In this document: positions 24,588 to 36,316 of the stretch, piece after piece
Numbering within the stretch: position 1 is the stretch's first letter
Layout of the letters: the number at the start of each line of letters is the position of its first letter
Assembly: GCF_026745355.1 (NCBI RefSeq)
Contig: NC_079203.1
Span: 41,959,492 to 42,023,491 of the forward strand
Length of the DNA: 64,000 nucleotides
Origin: Beta vulgaris subsp. vulgaris
Lineage: Eukaryota; Streptophyta; Magnoliopsida; Caryophyllales; Amaranthaceae
Direction of reading: 5' to 3'
Notes under the pieces: model-generated
What the model was told of the DNA's origin: nothing
The model's input: only the letters and a program-made list of their open reading frames with translations
The model's database searches: none
Program-made: the position numbers and the translations under genes

Positions 24588-25000
24588 CTGGTCATTGAAA
24601 TGAAAATAGCAAACTCCCGGGTGAAGAGGATCCTCGTTGACAGTGGATCCTCAGCCGACATCATCACGCTTGATTGCCTACTCAAACTAAAGTATACCGA
24701 GAAGGATGTGATCCCCACCAACCAGCCGTTAATCGGTTTCGGAGGCGGGTCGGTCTACCTCTTGGTCATGTTAAACTGGCTGTAAGGCTCGGGGAGAGGG
24801 AAAAGGTAGGAGTCTACCAGTAGACTTCCTAGTTGTTGACACCCCGCTGCCTTACAACGTCATTATGGGTAGGCCCACCATGAACAAATAAAAGCCGCCA
24901 TCTCGGTATATCAGTTGCTGCTCCAGTATGAAACCGATGATGGGCAAGTCGGAAGATTTATGGTGACCAGCAAACAGCCCGGGAATGTTATGTCAACAGC
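24588..25000 (+). pseudogene. Retrotransposon aspartic protease, broken
   Basis: ILVDSGSSADIITLD gives the active-site D-S-G motif at about 24630-24675. A premature stop and frameshift follow at about 24780. Further protease text (LVVDTPLPYNVIMGRP) continues in another frame around 24826-24880. Confidence 0.8.
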
Positions 25001-25181
25001 TTTCGAGCTAAGGCACCCAAGGAGAAGAAGGAAAAGAAGAGAAAGAGAGAGGAACCAACAGAAGCCCCCGCGGGACTCGGGGTTTATATATCCGAGAACC
25101 CCAAGTACTATGAACGCCCCCGACCTGTGGAGGAGGTCGAAGAGGTCGTGATAGATCCAGAAGTCGGGCATACATTGAGGA

Positions 25182-26440
25182 TTGGCTCAAACCTCAATCC
25201 CGAGATCAGGGATCAGCTGGTTGACCTTGAAAGAATTCAAGGATGTATTCGCTTATTCAGCTGCGGACATGCAAGGGCTGAACCCCGACTTTGCTTCCCA
25301 TGAGCTAAACATCAAGGAAGGGTTCCGCCCTATCAAACAAAAGCTCAGGCATCAGGGTCCCGAGAGGAATGCCGCAGCTGCTGAAGAAGTAAAGAAGCTA
25401 CTAGAGGCGGGAATCATCGAGTGTGGTCTTGGTGAAGAAGGCCAGCGGAGCTTGGCGTATGTGCGTCGACTTCACCGACCTTAACAAAGCATGCCCCAAA
25501 GACAACCATCCTCTCCCGAAAATTGACAGATTGGTTGACTCCACAGTCACGAGTTGCTCAGCTTCATGGATGCCAATGCGGGATACCATCAGATCCCCAT
25601 GGCTGAAAAAGACCGAGTCCATACTGCCTTTGTCACGGCCCAAGGCGTGTACTGCTACAAGATGATGCCCTTTGGGCTAAAGAACGCAGGGGCCACATAT
25701 CAAAGAACCATAAACAAGGTCTTTGCAGAGCAACTCGGGAGGAACATAGAAGTTTACGTGGATGACATGATTGCAAAGAGCAAGAAGAAGAAAGATCATG
25801 TAGAAGATCTGAGGGAGACCTTAGCGACACTTAGGCGCCATGGTATGAAATTAAACCCAAGAAGTGTGTGTTCGGGGTAACTGGCGGTAAGTGTCTGGGA
25901 TTTCTGGTAGACGAGAGGGGGATAGAAGCAAACCCCGACAAGATTAATGCAGTGCTGAACATGTTTTCCCCAAGAAATGTTCGGGAAGTGCAAAGGTTGA
26001 CGGGGTGCCTCGCTGCTCTGGGGCGCTTCCTGTCCCGATCAGCCGACAAAAGCCTGTTGTTTTTCAGAGTCTTGAAAAGAAAAGAGTTCGATTAGGACAA
26101 AGAGGCTGAACAGGCGTTCCAACAACTGAAACAACACTTGGCAACGCTGCCTAAACTCATATCTCCTTTGCCGGGAGAGACTCTCTATATATACCTCTCG
26201 GTATCAGAGCATGCACTCAGTGCGGTGTTGGTTGCAGAAAGGGAAACATCCAACACCCCGTCTATTTTATCAGCCATGCGTACCGAGGGGCAGAGTCGAG
26301 ATACATCGAGGCTGAGAAAATGGTGTTCGCCTTGGTGATGGCAAGTAGGAAGTTGAAGCCGTATTTTCAAGCGCATCAAATCATCGTCCTAACCGGACAA
26401 CCTATCAGGAAGCTAATTGAGAACAGGAATCATTCGACCG
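25182..26440 (+). pseudogene. Reverse transcriptase and first RNase H, broken
   Basis: Blocks in order: RPIKQKLRHQGPERNAA; VLVKKASGAWRMCVDFTDLN; FMDANAGYHQIPMAEKD; MMPFGLKNAGATYQR; the catalytic YVDDM at about 25755; GFLVDERGIEANPDKI. Connection and RNase H text follows at 26138-26420 (ISPLPGETLYIYLSVSEHALSAVLV). Frame changes near 25440, 25550, 25880 and 26095 kill the polyprotein. Confidence 0.88.
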
Positions 26441-26559
26441 AATGACCGAGTGGGCGGACCAGCTGGCCGACTACGGGTTGGAATATGAGCCACGTCGGGC
26501 AATCAAGGCCCAAGCCCTAGCAGATTCATCAGCGAATGCTGCTCCCGCCGGAGGACATC

Positions 26560-26960
26560 GAAGTAAGGGAGTCGTGGGAACTACAGTAGATGGTTCTGCG
26601 ACCAAGTCGGGAAGTGGAGCTGGACTGGTCATCATACCCTCTTCGGGGACAAAATGGATATGCGTGTGAATTTGACTTCCTGCCTCAAACAACGAGGCCG
26701 AGTATGAAGCACTGATTCTGGGCCTACAAATTTGTATCACTCGGGAGCCAGAACACACTAGGCAAAATCCGACTCCCAACTAATAGTGGGCAGGTCTCGG
26801 GGGAGTATAAGCTAAGGAGAAATATGAAGATGTACCTTAACAAGACCCGACAGCTAATTCAGAAGCTAACTTCGTTCAAAATCCAGCATTTCCCACGGTC
26901 CGAGAACCAACAAGCTGATGCCCTTGCTCGTATGGCTAGCTCAGCTGAGGGTTAGCCCCC
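26560..26960 (+). pseudogene. Second RNase H-like domain, broken
   Basis: VDGSATKSGSGAGLVI is the start of an additional RNase H (plant/archaeal-type) found in Tat-lineage elements between RNase H and integrase. It continues in other frames with NNEAEYEALI and ENQQADALARMAS. Confidence 0.75.
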
Positions 26961-26999
26961 CGCAGCATAATTTGGGAAGTCCTTGAGCAACCAAGCATC

Positions 27000-28265
27000 A
27001 ACTCTTTGGAAGTGCACACTTTGAACCGCACCGACACCTGGATGGCAGAAATCATAGGGTATCTTCGGGACGGATTCTTGCCCATAGATGAGAAAGAGGC
27101 TGAGCCCTTAAGAGAAGGCGGGATGGTTTCTCTGGCATGAAGGCAACTTGTGCAAAAAATCTTACACGCACCCGTTGCTAAAATGCGTCACTCCATTTGA
27201 AGGGAACTATATTCTAAGGGAAATCCATGAAGGGGCTTGCAGCAGCCATCAGGGGGCCAGGACAATAGCTGGGAAAGCTCTAAGGGCGGTACTATTGGCC
27301 CACCCTAAAAATGATGCAGAGGTCCTGGTCAGGAAGTGCCCTAATTCCAACTTCATGGAGATATACCTCGGGCCCCACCAATCAACTACCACTATCCAAG
27401 CTGTTCTTCCATTTGACAAGTGGGGAATGGACCTCATAGGCCCTTTCCAGCGCCTCGGGGCAAAGGAGGTTTCTCTTGGTAGCCATCGACTATTTCACAA
27501 ATGGGTCGAGGCGGAACCACTGGCCTCCAAAGATAAGCAAGTGCAGAACTTCATATGGAGAAACATCATCACCCGTTCGGGGTTCCCAAGACTCTCATCT
27601 CAGATATGGAAGGCAATTTAACAGTGGGCCAACTCGGGAATACTGCTCCACGTTCGGCATTAGAACAAGGTTCTCCGCAGTGTCCCGACCCCAGACAAAT
27701 GGTCAAGCAGAGGCTGCAAACAAAGTTGTGTTGAATGGGATAAAAAAGTCTCTAGAAGGAGCTAAGGGAAGCTGGATCGACGACCTCCCGGGAGTGTTAT
27801 GGTCGGAAGGAACGAGGTGAAAAAGCAACTGGCCATTCACCCTTCAACCTGGTTTATGGAAGCGATGCTGTCCTTCCTGTAGAAGTCAGGATACCATCCC
27901 CGAGAATGGACATTCTACGATTACGAGCAGAACGAAGAAGAAAAACCAGTCAATCTCGACTTACTTCCCGAGACAAGAGGCAATGCTCTACTGAAATCCA
28001 TTCGCAACAAGCTACGAGTAGCAAGACAGTTCAATCAAAGGGTCAGGGCTCGCCCTATCTTAGTCGGGGATTGGGTGGTGAGAAAGGTGGAAGCTACTGG
28101 CCTCACCCACCTCAAAGGCAAGCTCGGGCCAAAGTGGGATGGACCTTACAAGGTTGTCGCCGAGGTCAAGCCCGGGACATACCGACTTGAGTCACCAGAA
28201 GGCACCCCCCTTGCCCGACCCTGGAATGCAGACAATTTGAAGAAGTTTTTATCTAAGTTACTTGT
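27000..28265 (+). pseudogene. Integrase, broken
   Basis: The N-terminal zinc-binding region is at about 27205-27340 (REIHEGACSSHQGARTIAG.. RKCPN); the second Cys pair looks decayed. The catalytic core starts with FDKWGMDLIGPFQ and continues in other frames (QTNGQAEAANKVVLNGIKKSL). The C-terminal part is VRKVEATGLTHLKGKLGPKWDGPYKV and following residues at 28075-28260. No chromodomain is visible after it. Several frameshifts. Confidence 0.85.
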
Positions 28266-28681
28266 AACATGGCCACACTTGAGCCATTTCTGTAATCAAA
28301 ATGCAAGCCAACTCGGGGTATTCGCCAGTCCCCTTTTGAGTTAACATTGACTAAAGCGGCCTTGACAACAGTTAAGCCGTCGGTTTTATCATTCGTTACA
28401 ACTCGGGGCCATTAGCAATACCTTATTAGAGCTCAGTATTATTGCAACAGTAATGAAAAGATTGACATTTATCTTATAATTGCAACGAATGATGCACATT
28501 TATGGCATAACACGGGAAAAGGCAAAAGAAGAATCAAGAAAATACTTCCATTCATAAGAAAATAAGTTAACAGCCTAAAGGTTTCAAGAACAGACTCTCA
28601 GAAACCGCAAAATAATACCCGGGAACAAACTCTCGGGGCAGGAAAAACAGAGTTCAAATGAAAAACCAACAAAACATAAAT

Positions 28682-31641
28682 CTAAACAGCAGCAGTCTTG
28701 GTAGGGGAGCTGTCGGTACTGCCGGTACCATCCTCATCATTGGAACTCTCCGACAGTGGATCTTCTGGTTCAACGTCTACCTCGGGGTTTGGAGCCGGAG
28801 CCTCGGGAGATGTGGAAGGAAGAGCAGTCGGGTCCTCAGAAACCTTTGAAACCGAAGGCTGAGGCGCCTTGGAAGCAGATGACTGGGGAGGATCCTTCCT
28901 TGCAGCCTTCTCTGCGTTCGCCCGCTGCTCCTCAGCTATGCGGGCATCAAACTCAGCCTCGACCCTCGACCAATCCAGGGAGGAGTCGGGACCAACTAAG
29001 ATACCCTTCAATCGCTCCTTCGTTTCCCTGACCGCCATCCGGTATGAACGGGAAGCCATCTCTCCCAAGAAATCCAAACCCTCGGGAGACCTCTTCCATC
29101 CCTCCAAGAACTCAGATTGCCCAGCCTTCGCCTCTTTGGAGGCCTTCTTTAACTTGTGCGCGGAGCGCTTGGCCTTCTTCTCGGCGGCTGAGAGCTTGAC
29201 GCGTAGCTCGTCCAACTCTGCCTGAAGGGTGTTCCTCGCAAGGGTAACAGTGTTAAGGTCATCGGTCAGCACCTTCTGATTATCCTTCAGTGCTTTATGG
29301 TCCTTAACAGCAGCGGAGGCTTCTTCGAAGGTATCCTTCTGAGAATTCAACTCGGTAGTGAGCCGAGTAACTTCAGCATCCTTCTCCTGAATCTGCTTCT
29401 TAAGGGCGTCAATCTCCCCTTTCAGTTCAACGACGCCCTCCTCAAATTGGGAACGAAGATTTATCACAGAGGCCATACGAATGGATGTCTGCAAGATAAA
29501 GCAGAACATTAAGAAATACCCGAAATAGAAAAATAAGAGAAGTCGGGACAGGTACTCACCTCGAGCAAGGACTCGTACAAAGCATTAATCTCGCCCATGC
29601 CCAAGTCCAATAGAGCCTTATCATCGGCATCGGTATAAAGGGTATGAAAAGCAGACCTCACTCTAGCCATCTTCTGCGCCGGAGAAATAGAAGTAAAGGG
29701 AGTATCAATCCCGAACTTCTCAACTCGGGTACGCTTTTGTAGAGGCTCCTCAGAGCCTATCAAAGCATCTCGGGAAAGCTCGGAGCCTTCCGCTTGCTTC
29801 CCGAGGAGACCCCTGACGAGGCCTTGTCGGAAACCTTCGAGACCACAAGCGAAGGTGCCTTAGCAGCCATCTCCGCCTCTGCTTTTTCAGCAGCTTGAGC
29901 CTTCTCCACATCTGACTTCACCTTGCGGGAGCGGACGTGAGGCTTCTTAGCCCTCTTGGACTCGGTATCCTGAAATAAAAAGGAGTTAGCAAAACAGAAG
30001 GATCAACTCGGTATCGGGTTTAGGCTGAAATTAAAATTCACCTTTGGAGCCGGGGGTACAGACATAGTCTCTGCGTCCAGTTCCGCCAAGAGCTTAGCTG
30101 CCAAGTCGTGGCTACTGATGAATCGCTCGGCCTACAGGATCGAGTCGGTGTCGGGCTAGAACTGAAACAAACAAAATGTCAAAATTTAGCGTAAACAAGA
30201 TAAATTGCACATTTGGATAAGGAGTTTACCCTTATCACAGCTAGCTCAAGCCTACAGCCGCCAGGAACATCTCGTTCCGGATATCATGGCGAGTGGGCAA
30301 CCAATTCGAAGGCACATAAGCCAAATCCCCCGAATGTATTCTCGGGGTAGTAGAAAGGTATATCCCAACAACCGCCTCCTCCCGAGACATCTCAGGGACC
30401 GTCTGATTCAATCTAAATCTGGGACCTTCCTCGGGGGGTAGTATGGGGATCCCCCAATCGCCGCTGGTATAGACGTGGTAGAAGGTTCTTCTGAATCCTT
30501 TTTGGTTAGAAGTAGGGGTGTTCATTGTCGGATATCGGATCGGATCCGATCCGAAAATTCGGATATCCGAAAATTTCGGATCGGGGAAATTGCGATCCGA
30601 ATCCGATCCGAAATTTTTCGGATCGATCGCGAACCGGTTTTCGGATCGGATCACCGAATTTTCGGATCGGGTCCGTTGAAATTTTTGAAAAATCCCGATC
30701 CGTATCCGATCCGAAAACCCGAATTTTTTCCGGATACCCGATCCGAAATATCCGAAATCTTAAAATCGGATTGGATATCCGAAATTTCGGATCGGATCGG
30801 CGGATTTTCGGAACGGATATTTCGGATCGGATATTTTTGCACACCCCTAGTTAGAAGGGGGATCACGAACCACTTTGTAACCTGGGCGACACTGAAAACG
30901 GAACCACCCCGGACCGTGGCACTCAGCCGGGCCAAGCATCAATGTAAAAACATTGCGCCACAGGCGCAATCTCGGGGCCACCCCGAGAAGATCACAAACA
31001 GCAATGAATCCATTTATAGTTAACCAGCTGTTTGGAAGTAAGTTGGTCAGAGTAAGCTGGTAACCATTTAGTAGGTCCTTGATAAATGGGTGCAAGGGAA
31101 ACCTAAGGCCCATCTGCATGCTATGATGGTACACTGAAACACACCCAGCAGGAGGAGTCAATACCGACTCCGCACTCTTGGCCCTAACGACAAAGTAAGG
31201 GTCTTGGATCCAAAACTTAGTCCCAATATACTTCGCATTTCTCTCCATATAAGTCATGAAGCTGGCCTCGGGAAAGAATGTATGAGGGCCGCCCTCGGGA
31301 ACTAAGGAAGGGACCTCTTGTCCGGATGTGGTCGGGGCTTCATCTTCGGGTTCCTCGGAAACCGTCACCACCTTGTCCGACAATAACCTATACAGATAAC
31401 TCGAACTACAGGGTTTATGGGCCAAGGAAACATCAAAAGGTCCTGGGACAACCCCTTCATCTTCCTCGCTTAGGGAATCCGATGGAGTGGTGTGAGGAAT
31501 GGCCTCGGGAACGGTGGAAGGGTCCTCACAGGGAACCCGAGTACTAACCAAGAATCCATCTACCCCCCGTATCTCCTCAGAAAGTCTAATGGTAGAAGAA
31601 GAAGACTCACTAGGATCCGACTCAGGATCCATCCTAAACAC
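28682..31641 (-). pseudogene. Antisense gene of the retrotransposon (PF04195-like plus coiled coil)
   Basis: Runs opposite to gag-pol. The N-terminal block 31641-30858 holds FPLHPFIKDLLNGYQLTL.. NSWLTINGFIAVCDLLG.. LRLWRNVF, resembling the plant 'putative gypsy type transposon' domain. After the 337-bp MITE it continues from 30504 (QKGFRRTFYHVY) to about 30241. Later exons follow with GT-AG borders: intron about 30041-29969 (AAAG|GTGAAT..TTTCAG) and about 29558-29492 (GTGAGTACC..TTGCAG). The last exon (29491-28685) is a coiled coil rich in E/K, then an acidic S/T/P-rich tail. In-frame stops near 30150 and a frame break near 29765 show decay. Its role is unknown; similar antisense ORFs are known in Grande- and Retand-type elements. 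Confidence 0.72.
30505..30857. mobile_element. hAT MITE with CGGATCGGATC motifs, TSD GTTAGAAG
   Basis: Element 30513-30849 (337 bp). Termini are TAGGGGTGTTCATTG and, inverted, TAGGGGTGTGCAAAAA. The exact 8-bp duplication GTTAGAAG lies at 30505-30512 and 30850-30857. The whole interior is made of CGGATCCGA/AAATTTCGGA motifs in both orientations. It lies within the coding part of the retrotransposon's antisense gene, so it is younger than the retrotransposon. Confidence 0.95.
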
Positions 31642-32386
31642 CTAACAACAAAAGTAAGAAAAGGAAAGGGACACGTAGGCCTGTTTATTGGGGCAGGGGC
31701 CCAATAATAACCCTCAACGAGCCCTTCTAAATTACACATGACCCGACCCTTAGTATAAATGGGGCGGGTCCTTAAAGGGTCAGGGAATAAAAGGGTTGGA
31801 ATGGGCTGGGGCGGGTTCTTGAAGGGTCTTTAAAAAATTTTCTTTTTTGAAACAAAAAAGCTTTTCTAAATGGTACCATTCTAAACAAAAAGATTTTTCC
31901 CCCAAATTTTTTTCTCTCTCCTAGGGTTTTTTCTCTCTCCTCCTCATTGATCTGGAAAATTCGCACATCTTTTGGGATTTTTTTTCTCTCTCCTCTTCGT
32001 CAGTCTGACAGTCGCACATCTTCTCTTCGTCGAACAAGTAATTCGCAACTCCATATGCTACTGAAGGTAAAGTTTCACTAAAACCCTAATTTCGCTCTAT
32101 TTTCTGTTTGTGGAATTCGTGACATTTGATTTGATTTCCTTTTATTTGTTTGAGTATGATTTTTTGAGATTTGAGCAATTTCAACTTATTGATTTTGTAG
32201 AATTTGCGATTTATGTTATGTAATTATCACTGATTTGCTGTACGAAATTGGGTGTGCTTTTATTACCTAATTTTCGGTTATTCTTTCTGGATCTTGTTTC
32301 TCACATAAACTGGGTTTTCTTAGGTGAAATAAACCCATTGAATATCAGTTCTAATTGTTGGGTGTAGCTTCGAATTGTAAATTTTA

Positions 32387-32764
32387 TTAGTGAAATTCAT
32401 GTTTTGGAATTGTATCCCAGGTTGCAACTGCACACAAGTGGTCGTTCAGACAAGATCTCTTGCATTGTTCTTCACTGATACCATGAAACGTTCCATCACA
32501 TTTGCTAAACCGAGTGTTTTCAAGTGGTACTAGATTATATTCAAAATCAGTACCCTGTCCATCTTCTTCCCATAGCACGAAATCTGGTTTGCAGCTTGCA
32601 TACTTCTCATTAGGATCTATCAGAGAATAATTGGGTGGGCAATTACATCTGACACTTTGATCCTCATCATCATAGCTGCAAATACTGTTATACCCACACC
32701 CTACAGAACATATGTTTCCTAGTTGTAAAATTTCGTGGGTGATAATACCATGTAAGAACTCCAT
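32387..32764 (-). pseudogene. Captured fragment of a G-type lectin S-receptor-like kinase
   Basis: One frame of about 125 residues with a Cys-rich EGF-like part (CGYNSIC.. CNCPPNYSLIDPNEKYASCKPDF) and the start of a PAN/apple-like part (CKRSCLNDHLCAV). This matches the middle of the extracellular region of RLK1-type lectin receptor kinases. Lectin, transmembrane and kinase domains are absent, so it is a fragment. It lies inside the hAT element, antisense to the transposase. Confidence 0.8.
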
Positions 32765-33310
32765 TAGAATTCAGAGTTGCTCTGTGGTAATTATTGTTGA
32801 TTTTCTACCTCTTTGGTAGTAAGACCCAGCAATAGATTATTGGAATATTAATTTTGTTCTTTTCAAAAGTAAACATGCTTGATCAGTGAGTTAAACTACA
32901 AAAGTACAGTGAATGTGAAACTAGTAATTTTCGACTACATGTTACCTACAAAACTGATTTGCTGGATTAATTAATCTCGTACAAAAGTAGGTAACAGAAT
33001 AATTATCATTGTGCAATTGGCTTATAAAATTGTATGAGTGTTAGATTAGAGTTGAAGAATGCATTATGCTCACCTAAATGTCCAGTTCAGACTATTGCAA
33101 TTTGGCAGCACATATAGTATTAGACAATTAGTTTTAACTTGTGGTTTTGTATGAATGATTGATGTATGAAGCTGTTTTAGTTTATTTTGTAATACATGTT
33201 GGGTGATATAACTATATAAGAGGGAGTTAATAGAAACTTTATAGTAAATTCTACTATGATTTGTTTATGATGTTAATTCTTTGTGTTCTTTTTTTTGTTA
33301 AAATAGCTCC

Positions 33311-35298
33311 ATGGAAAGTGATGCGACAACGTCATCTATGACAGTGGAGGATGGTTACAATGAATATGTTGCTCCCAAGCGTAAGAGGAAGAAGAAATCC
33401 TTGGTGTGGCGTGAGCTACTAGAAGGAAAGAATGAAAAAGGTGAAGTAATTGCTACTTGTACTCATTGTGGGATTGATTTAGTTTCCGGGTCAACTAGTG
33501 GCACATCTCATTTAAAACGTCATTTGTTAGAGAGATGTCCAAAAAAGGCCTAATGGAGTTCACTAGGGGAGGCGAGCATGACGATGAGGGTAGAGAATTT
33601 ATTTTTGACATGAAAGAACTAAGGAAGGAAATTTTACTCTATGTTGTAGAAGGTTCTCGTCCATTTTCTACGGTTGAGGATAAGGCTTTTAGGCGGATGA
33701 TGTTTAAAGCTACTCCACATTTTAAGCCCTTTAGTAGGACTACACTTACTAGTGACCTTTTTTCTATGTATTATTCTGATAGAGAAAAGTTGAAGACCAT
33801 ATTATTGAGTGCACCCGGTTTAATTTGTTTGACAACTGATAATTATTGGAAATCATCTCATACATGGCAACATTATATTTGTATAACCGTCCATTTTGTT
33901 GATAATGATTGGAAACTACATAAGAGAATCCTCAGGTTTAAGGCATTGTCTCCTCCTTATGATGGAGAAAGTATTTCCGAAGAAATTTATATGTTTCTTA
34001 ACCATTGGAGAATAGATGATAAGGTGTTAAGTGTGACGGTTGACAATGCCTCTTATAATGATGCTATGATTACTCACTTGAGGAGTCGTTTGGTAGCAAG
34101 AGGAGTGTTGAGACATGGTGGTTGTTTTTTCCACATTAGGTGTTGTGCTCACATAATTAATTTGATAGTTCAATCCGGATTAGGTCTTATTCAAAGCATC
34201 TTGGATAGTGTTAGGAACATGGTGAAAATGATTACGAGGTCTTCATCTAGAAGTAAAGACTTTTACGATGTTGCACAAAAGAATTTTCATTTAGATGTTA
34301 AAAGAAAACTTCACTTGGACATGCAAATTCATTGGAATTCGACTTATAAAATGCTTGATAATGTATTATACTACAAAGTTGTGTTTCTTCATTTGGGATC
34401 GGTGCATGTAGCTTTTAAGTATATTGTGCCTACGGATGATGAATGGGAAAAATTGATTGTGGTTCACAAATTTTTGAAACTTTTTTATGATGTCACATGC
34501 ATATTCTCGGCCAATAAGTCTCCAACATCTAATATTTATTTCAAGGGTGCTTGGATGGTTCATCGTCGTTTGGTTGAAACATCTAAGGGGCCACATGTTT
34601 TCTTAAGAGATATGGTGAAGCCTATGCTGAAAAAATTTGACAAATATTGGTCGGATTATAATGTGTACTTATCTTGTGCGGCCATACTTGATCCAAGGTT
34701 CAAAGTTAAGTTTGTTGAGTATTGTTTTGATAAGTTGTTTGGTCCGGATGAAGCTATGGTAAAAGTTGGAGAAGTGTTAACTACCTTGAGGTCTTTATAT
34801 GATGAGTATAAGTTAAGATCTTCAACATCACCTATTGTTGTCCCTACTCCTACGAGTTGGATAGATGATGACTTGTTTGATGATTATCATAGTTATAGTT
34901 CAAGAAGTATTAGAACTCAAATCACAAAGTCACAACTTGACTCATATTTGGAGGATCCGGAGCGTGACTTGAATTCGGAGTTGAATATTCTAGAATTTTG
35001 GCAACAAAATGTAGTGAGATTTCCGGATCTTGCTTCTTTGGCCCGAGATTTACTAACTATTCCGGTTAGTACGGTGGCTTCGGAGTCGGCTTTTAGTCTT
35101 GGTGGGAAGATTATTTCTCCTAATCGTAGCTCATTGAAACCAAAGACGGTACAAGCATTAGTGTGCATTCAAGATTGGCGCCGTGATGAACACAATGTTC
35201 CCTTGGACTTTGATCTTGATCCTAGCTCGGGCGATGATATGGATGAAGTCGAGGATGATGAGGATGATGAAGATGTTGATAGTAACTTCTTATACTAG
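33311..35298 (+). CDS. hAT (Ac-like) transposase, one apparent frameshift
   Basis: Cut-and-paste DNA transposase. 33311-33553 encodes a basic N-terminus and a BED zinc finger (VWRELLEGKNEKG.. CTHC.. HLKRHLLERC). The rest, 33535-35298, is 587 residues in another frame: an RNase H-like core beginning around LICLTTDNYWKS, then the C-terminal hAT dimerisation domain (LNILEFWQQN.. RDLLTIPVSTVASESAFS) and an acidic tail. The two frames overlap at an A6 run (33540-33545), where a 1-bp indel, real or a sequencing error, would join them. Combined size is about 650-670 residues, usual for the family. An AG dinucleotide directly before CTCCATGG (33308) may be a splice acceptor for an upstream leader. 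Confidence 0.88.
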
Positions 35299-35479
35299 GT
35301 ATGTTTTTATTTCCTTATAGTTACATTGTATTTTTTAATATATTTTGTTTTGAGAACTAAAGATGATCCATGGTACTTAAGATGATCCATGGTACTTAAG
35401 GAATTTTTTTATTTAATTAAGAATTCTGGCTTCTGATAATTGCAAAATACTCACATCACATTGTGTGTACATTGCACAG

Positions 35480-35620
35480 GTCGGTGATAATTACTACAGG
35501 CCTGACTTGAAGCAAGCAGCCCTAGCTAGGTTGAGCATCGTGAACAGGAGTCTCCAAGTTGCCAAATCTGGTGTGAAGAAGAGGAACAGGCAGCCACCTA
35601 AGTTCCGTGGCAGGAAGTGA
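35480..35620 (+). pseudogene. Captured last exon of ribosomal protein L28 (eL28)
   Basis: After an acceptor (TTGCACAG) the frame reads 46 residues to a stop, with [17 protein letters not shown] and [12 protein letters not shown]. These match the conserved C-terminal end of cytosolic 60S protein L28. The last residues (PPKFRGRK) differ from the usual end. The following 250 bases look like a 3' UTR. It lies inside the hAT element, downstream of the transposase and on the same strand, so it is a captured host exon. A short open start at 32055 (ATGCTACTGAAG|GTAAAG) followed by AAAACCCTAATTTCG may be the captured first exon and intron, but this is weak. Confidence 0.82.
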
Positions 35621-35998
35621 ATTAGGTTTTGAAATTTTGTCATACTCTCCAGTAGTAGTGTCTTCTGGACGACTCTTTTGTCTGAATTTATAATCTACTC
35701 TTTTTGTAGTTTTTGTTGGATTTGAGACAGTATTATTTTCAGTTTATGGGAAATAGACGGCTTGGTTTCTACTATTGTTACTGAAGTTTGTAACTTGTGG
35801 TCTTGTGGAATGGAGGTATCTATGAAAGTTATGTTTTTATGTAATAGATTGCTACTCTACTTTTCATATGAATGGTTATGGATGATGAAGTTGAAATTTT
35901 GAATCAGTTTTAGTATGGCAGTAACTCTAGTTATTTATCAACTGGGTTGCACTATAATTCGTTATTAAAGAGATGTCTAATGGAAAAAAATGTAGGTG

Positions 35999-36140
35999 TA
36001 ACTTAAACGGGCAGGGCCGGGCCGGATTGTAATGGGTCTGACCCGGCCCGGCCCGTTTATCAACACCCTTGACCCGGCCCGGCCCGGCCCGCTAACACAT
36101 TGACCCGGCCCGGCCCGGACCCGGCCCAATGAACAGGCCT
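35999..36140. repeat. GGCCCGGCCC subterminal array of the hAT element
   Basis: Repeated CCCGGCCCGG motifs in both orientations over about 140 bp, immediately inside the right terminus. A sparser set (GGGCGGGTCC, GACCCGACCC) lies inside the left terminus at about 31690-31830. Probably transposase-binding subterminal repeats. Confidence 0.7.
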
Positions 36141-36316
36141 AGGGACACGAGGGGGCGTACCTTCTCAAACAACAGTCGGGAGCGGAAACTGAGACGCGCG
36201 CTAGGAGGACTCGGGATCAGACGAAATTCTAGAGAGAAATTATAGAGAGAGATTCTAGAGAGAGAGTGAAAGTGATTGCAAATGATTTGGAATACGGACA
36301 AACTCTCTCTCCATAT

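Larger units (their letters stand above)
31668..36149 (+). mobile_element. hAT transposon, 4.47 kb, TSD GGGACACG
   Basis: Element 31676-36141. The left terminus is TAGGCCTGTTTATTGGG; the right, inverted, is TAGGCCTGTTCATTGGG. The exact 8-bp duplication GGGACACG lies at 31668-31675 and 36142-36149. It contains an Ac-like transposase gene on the plus strand. It also contains a G-type lectin kinase fragment on the minus strand and a ribosomal protein L28 exon on the plus strand. The right subterminal region carries arrays of GGCCCGGCCC. It sits between the retrotransposon's antisense promoter and antisense coding region. Apart from one frameshift it looks capable of coding for its own transposition. 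Confidence 0.95.

Noticed and set aside
28756..29225. Plus-strand frames opposite the antisense coiled-coil exon
   Set aside because: Shadow frames of the minus-strand coding sequence; codon pattern and domain support only the minus strand.
30475..31023. Overlapping open frames on both strands across 30500-30850
   Set aside because: They arise from the CGGATCGGATC repeats of the 337-bp MITE, which lack stops in several frames.
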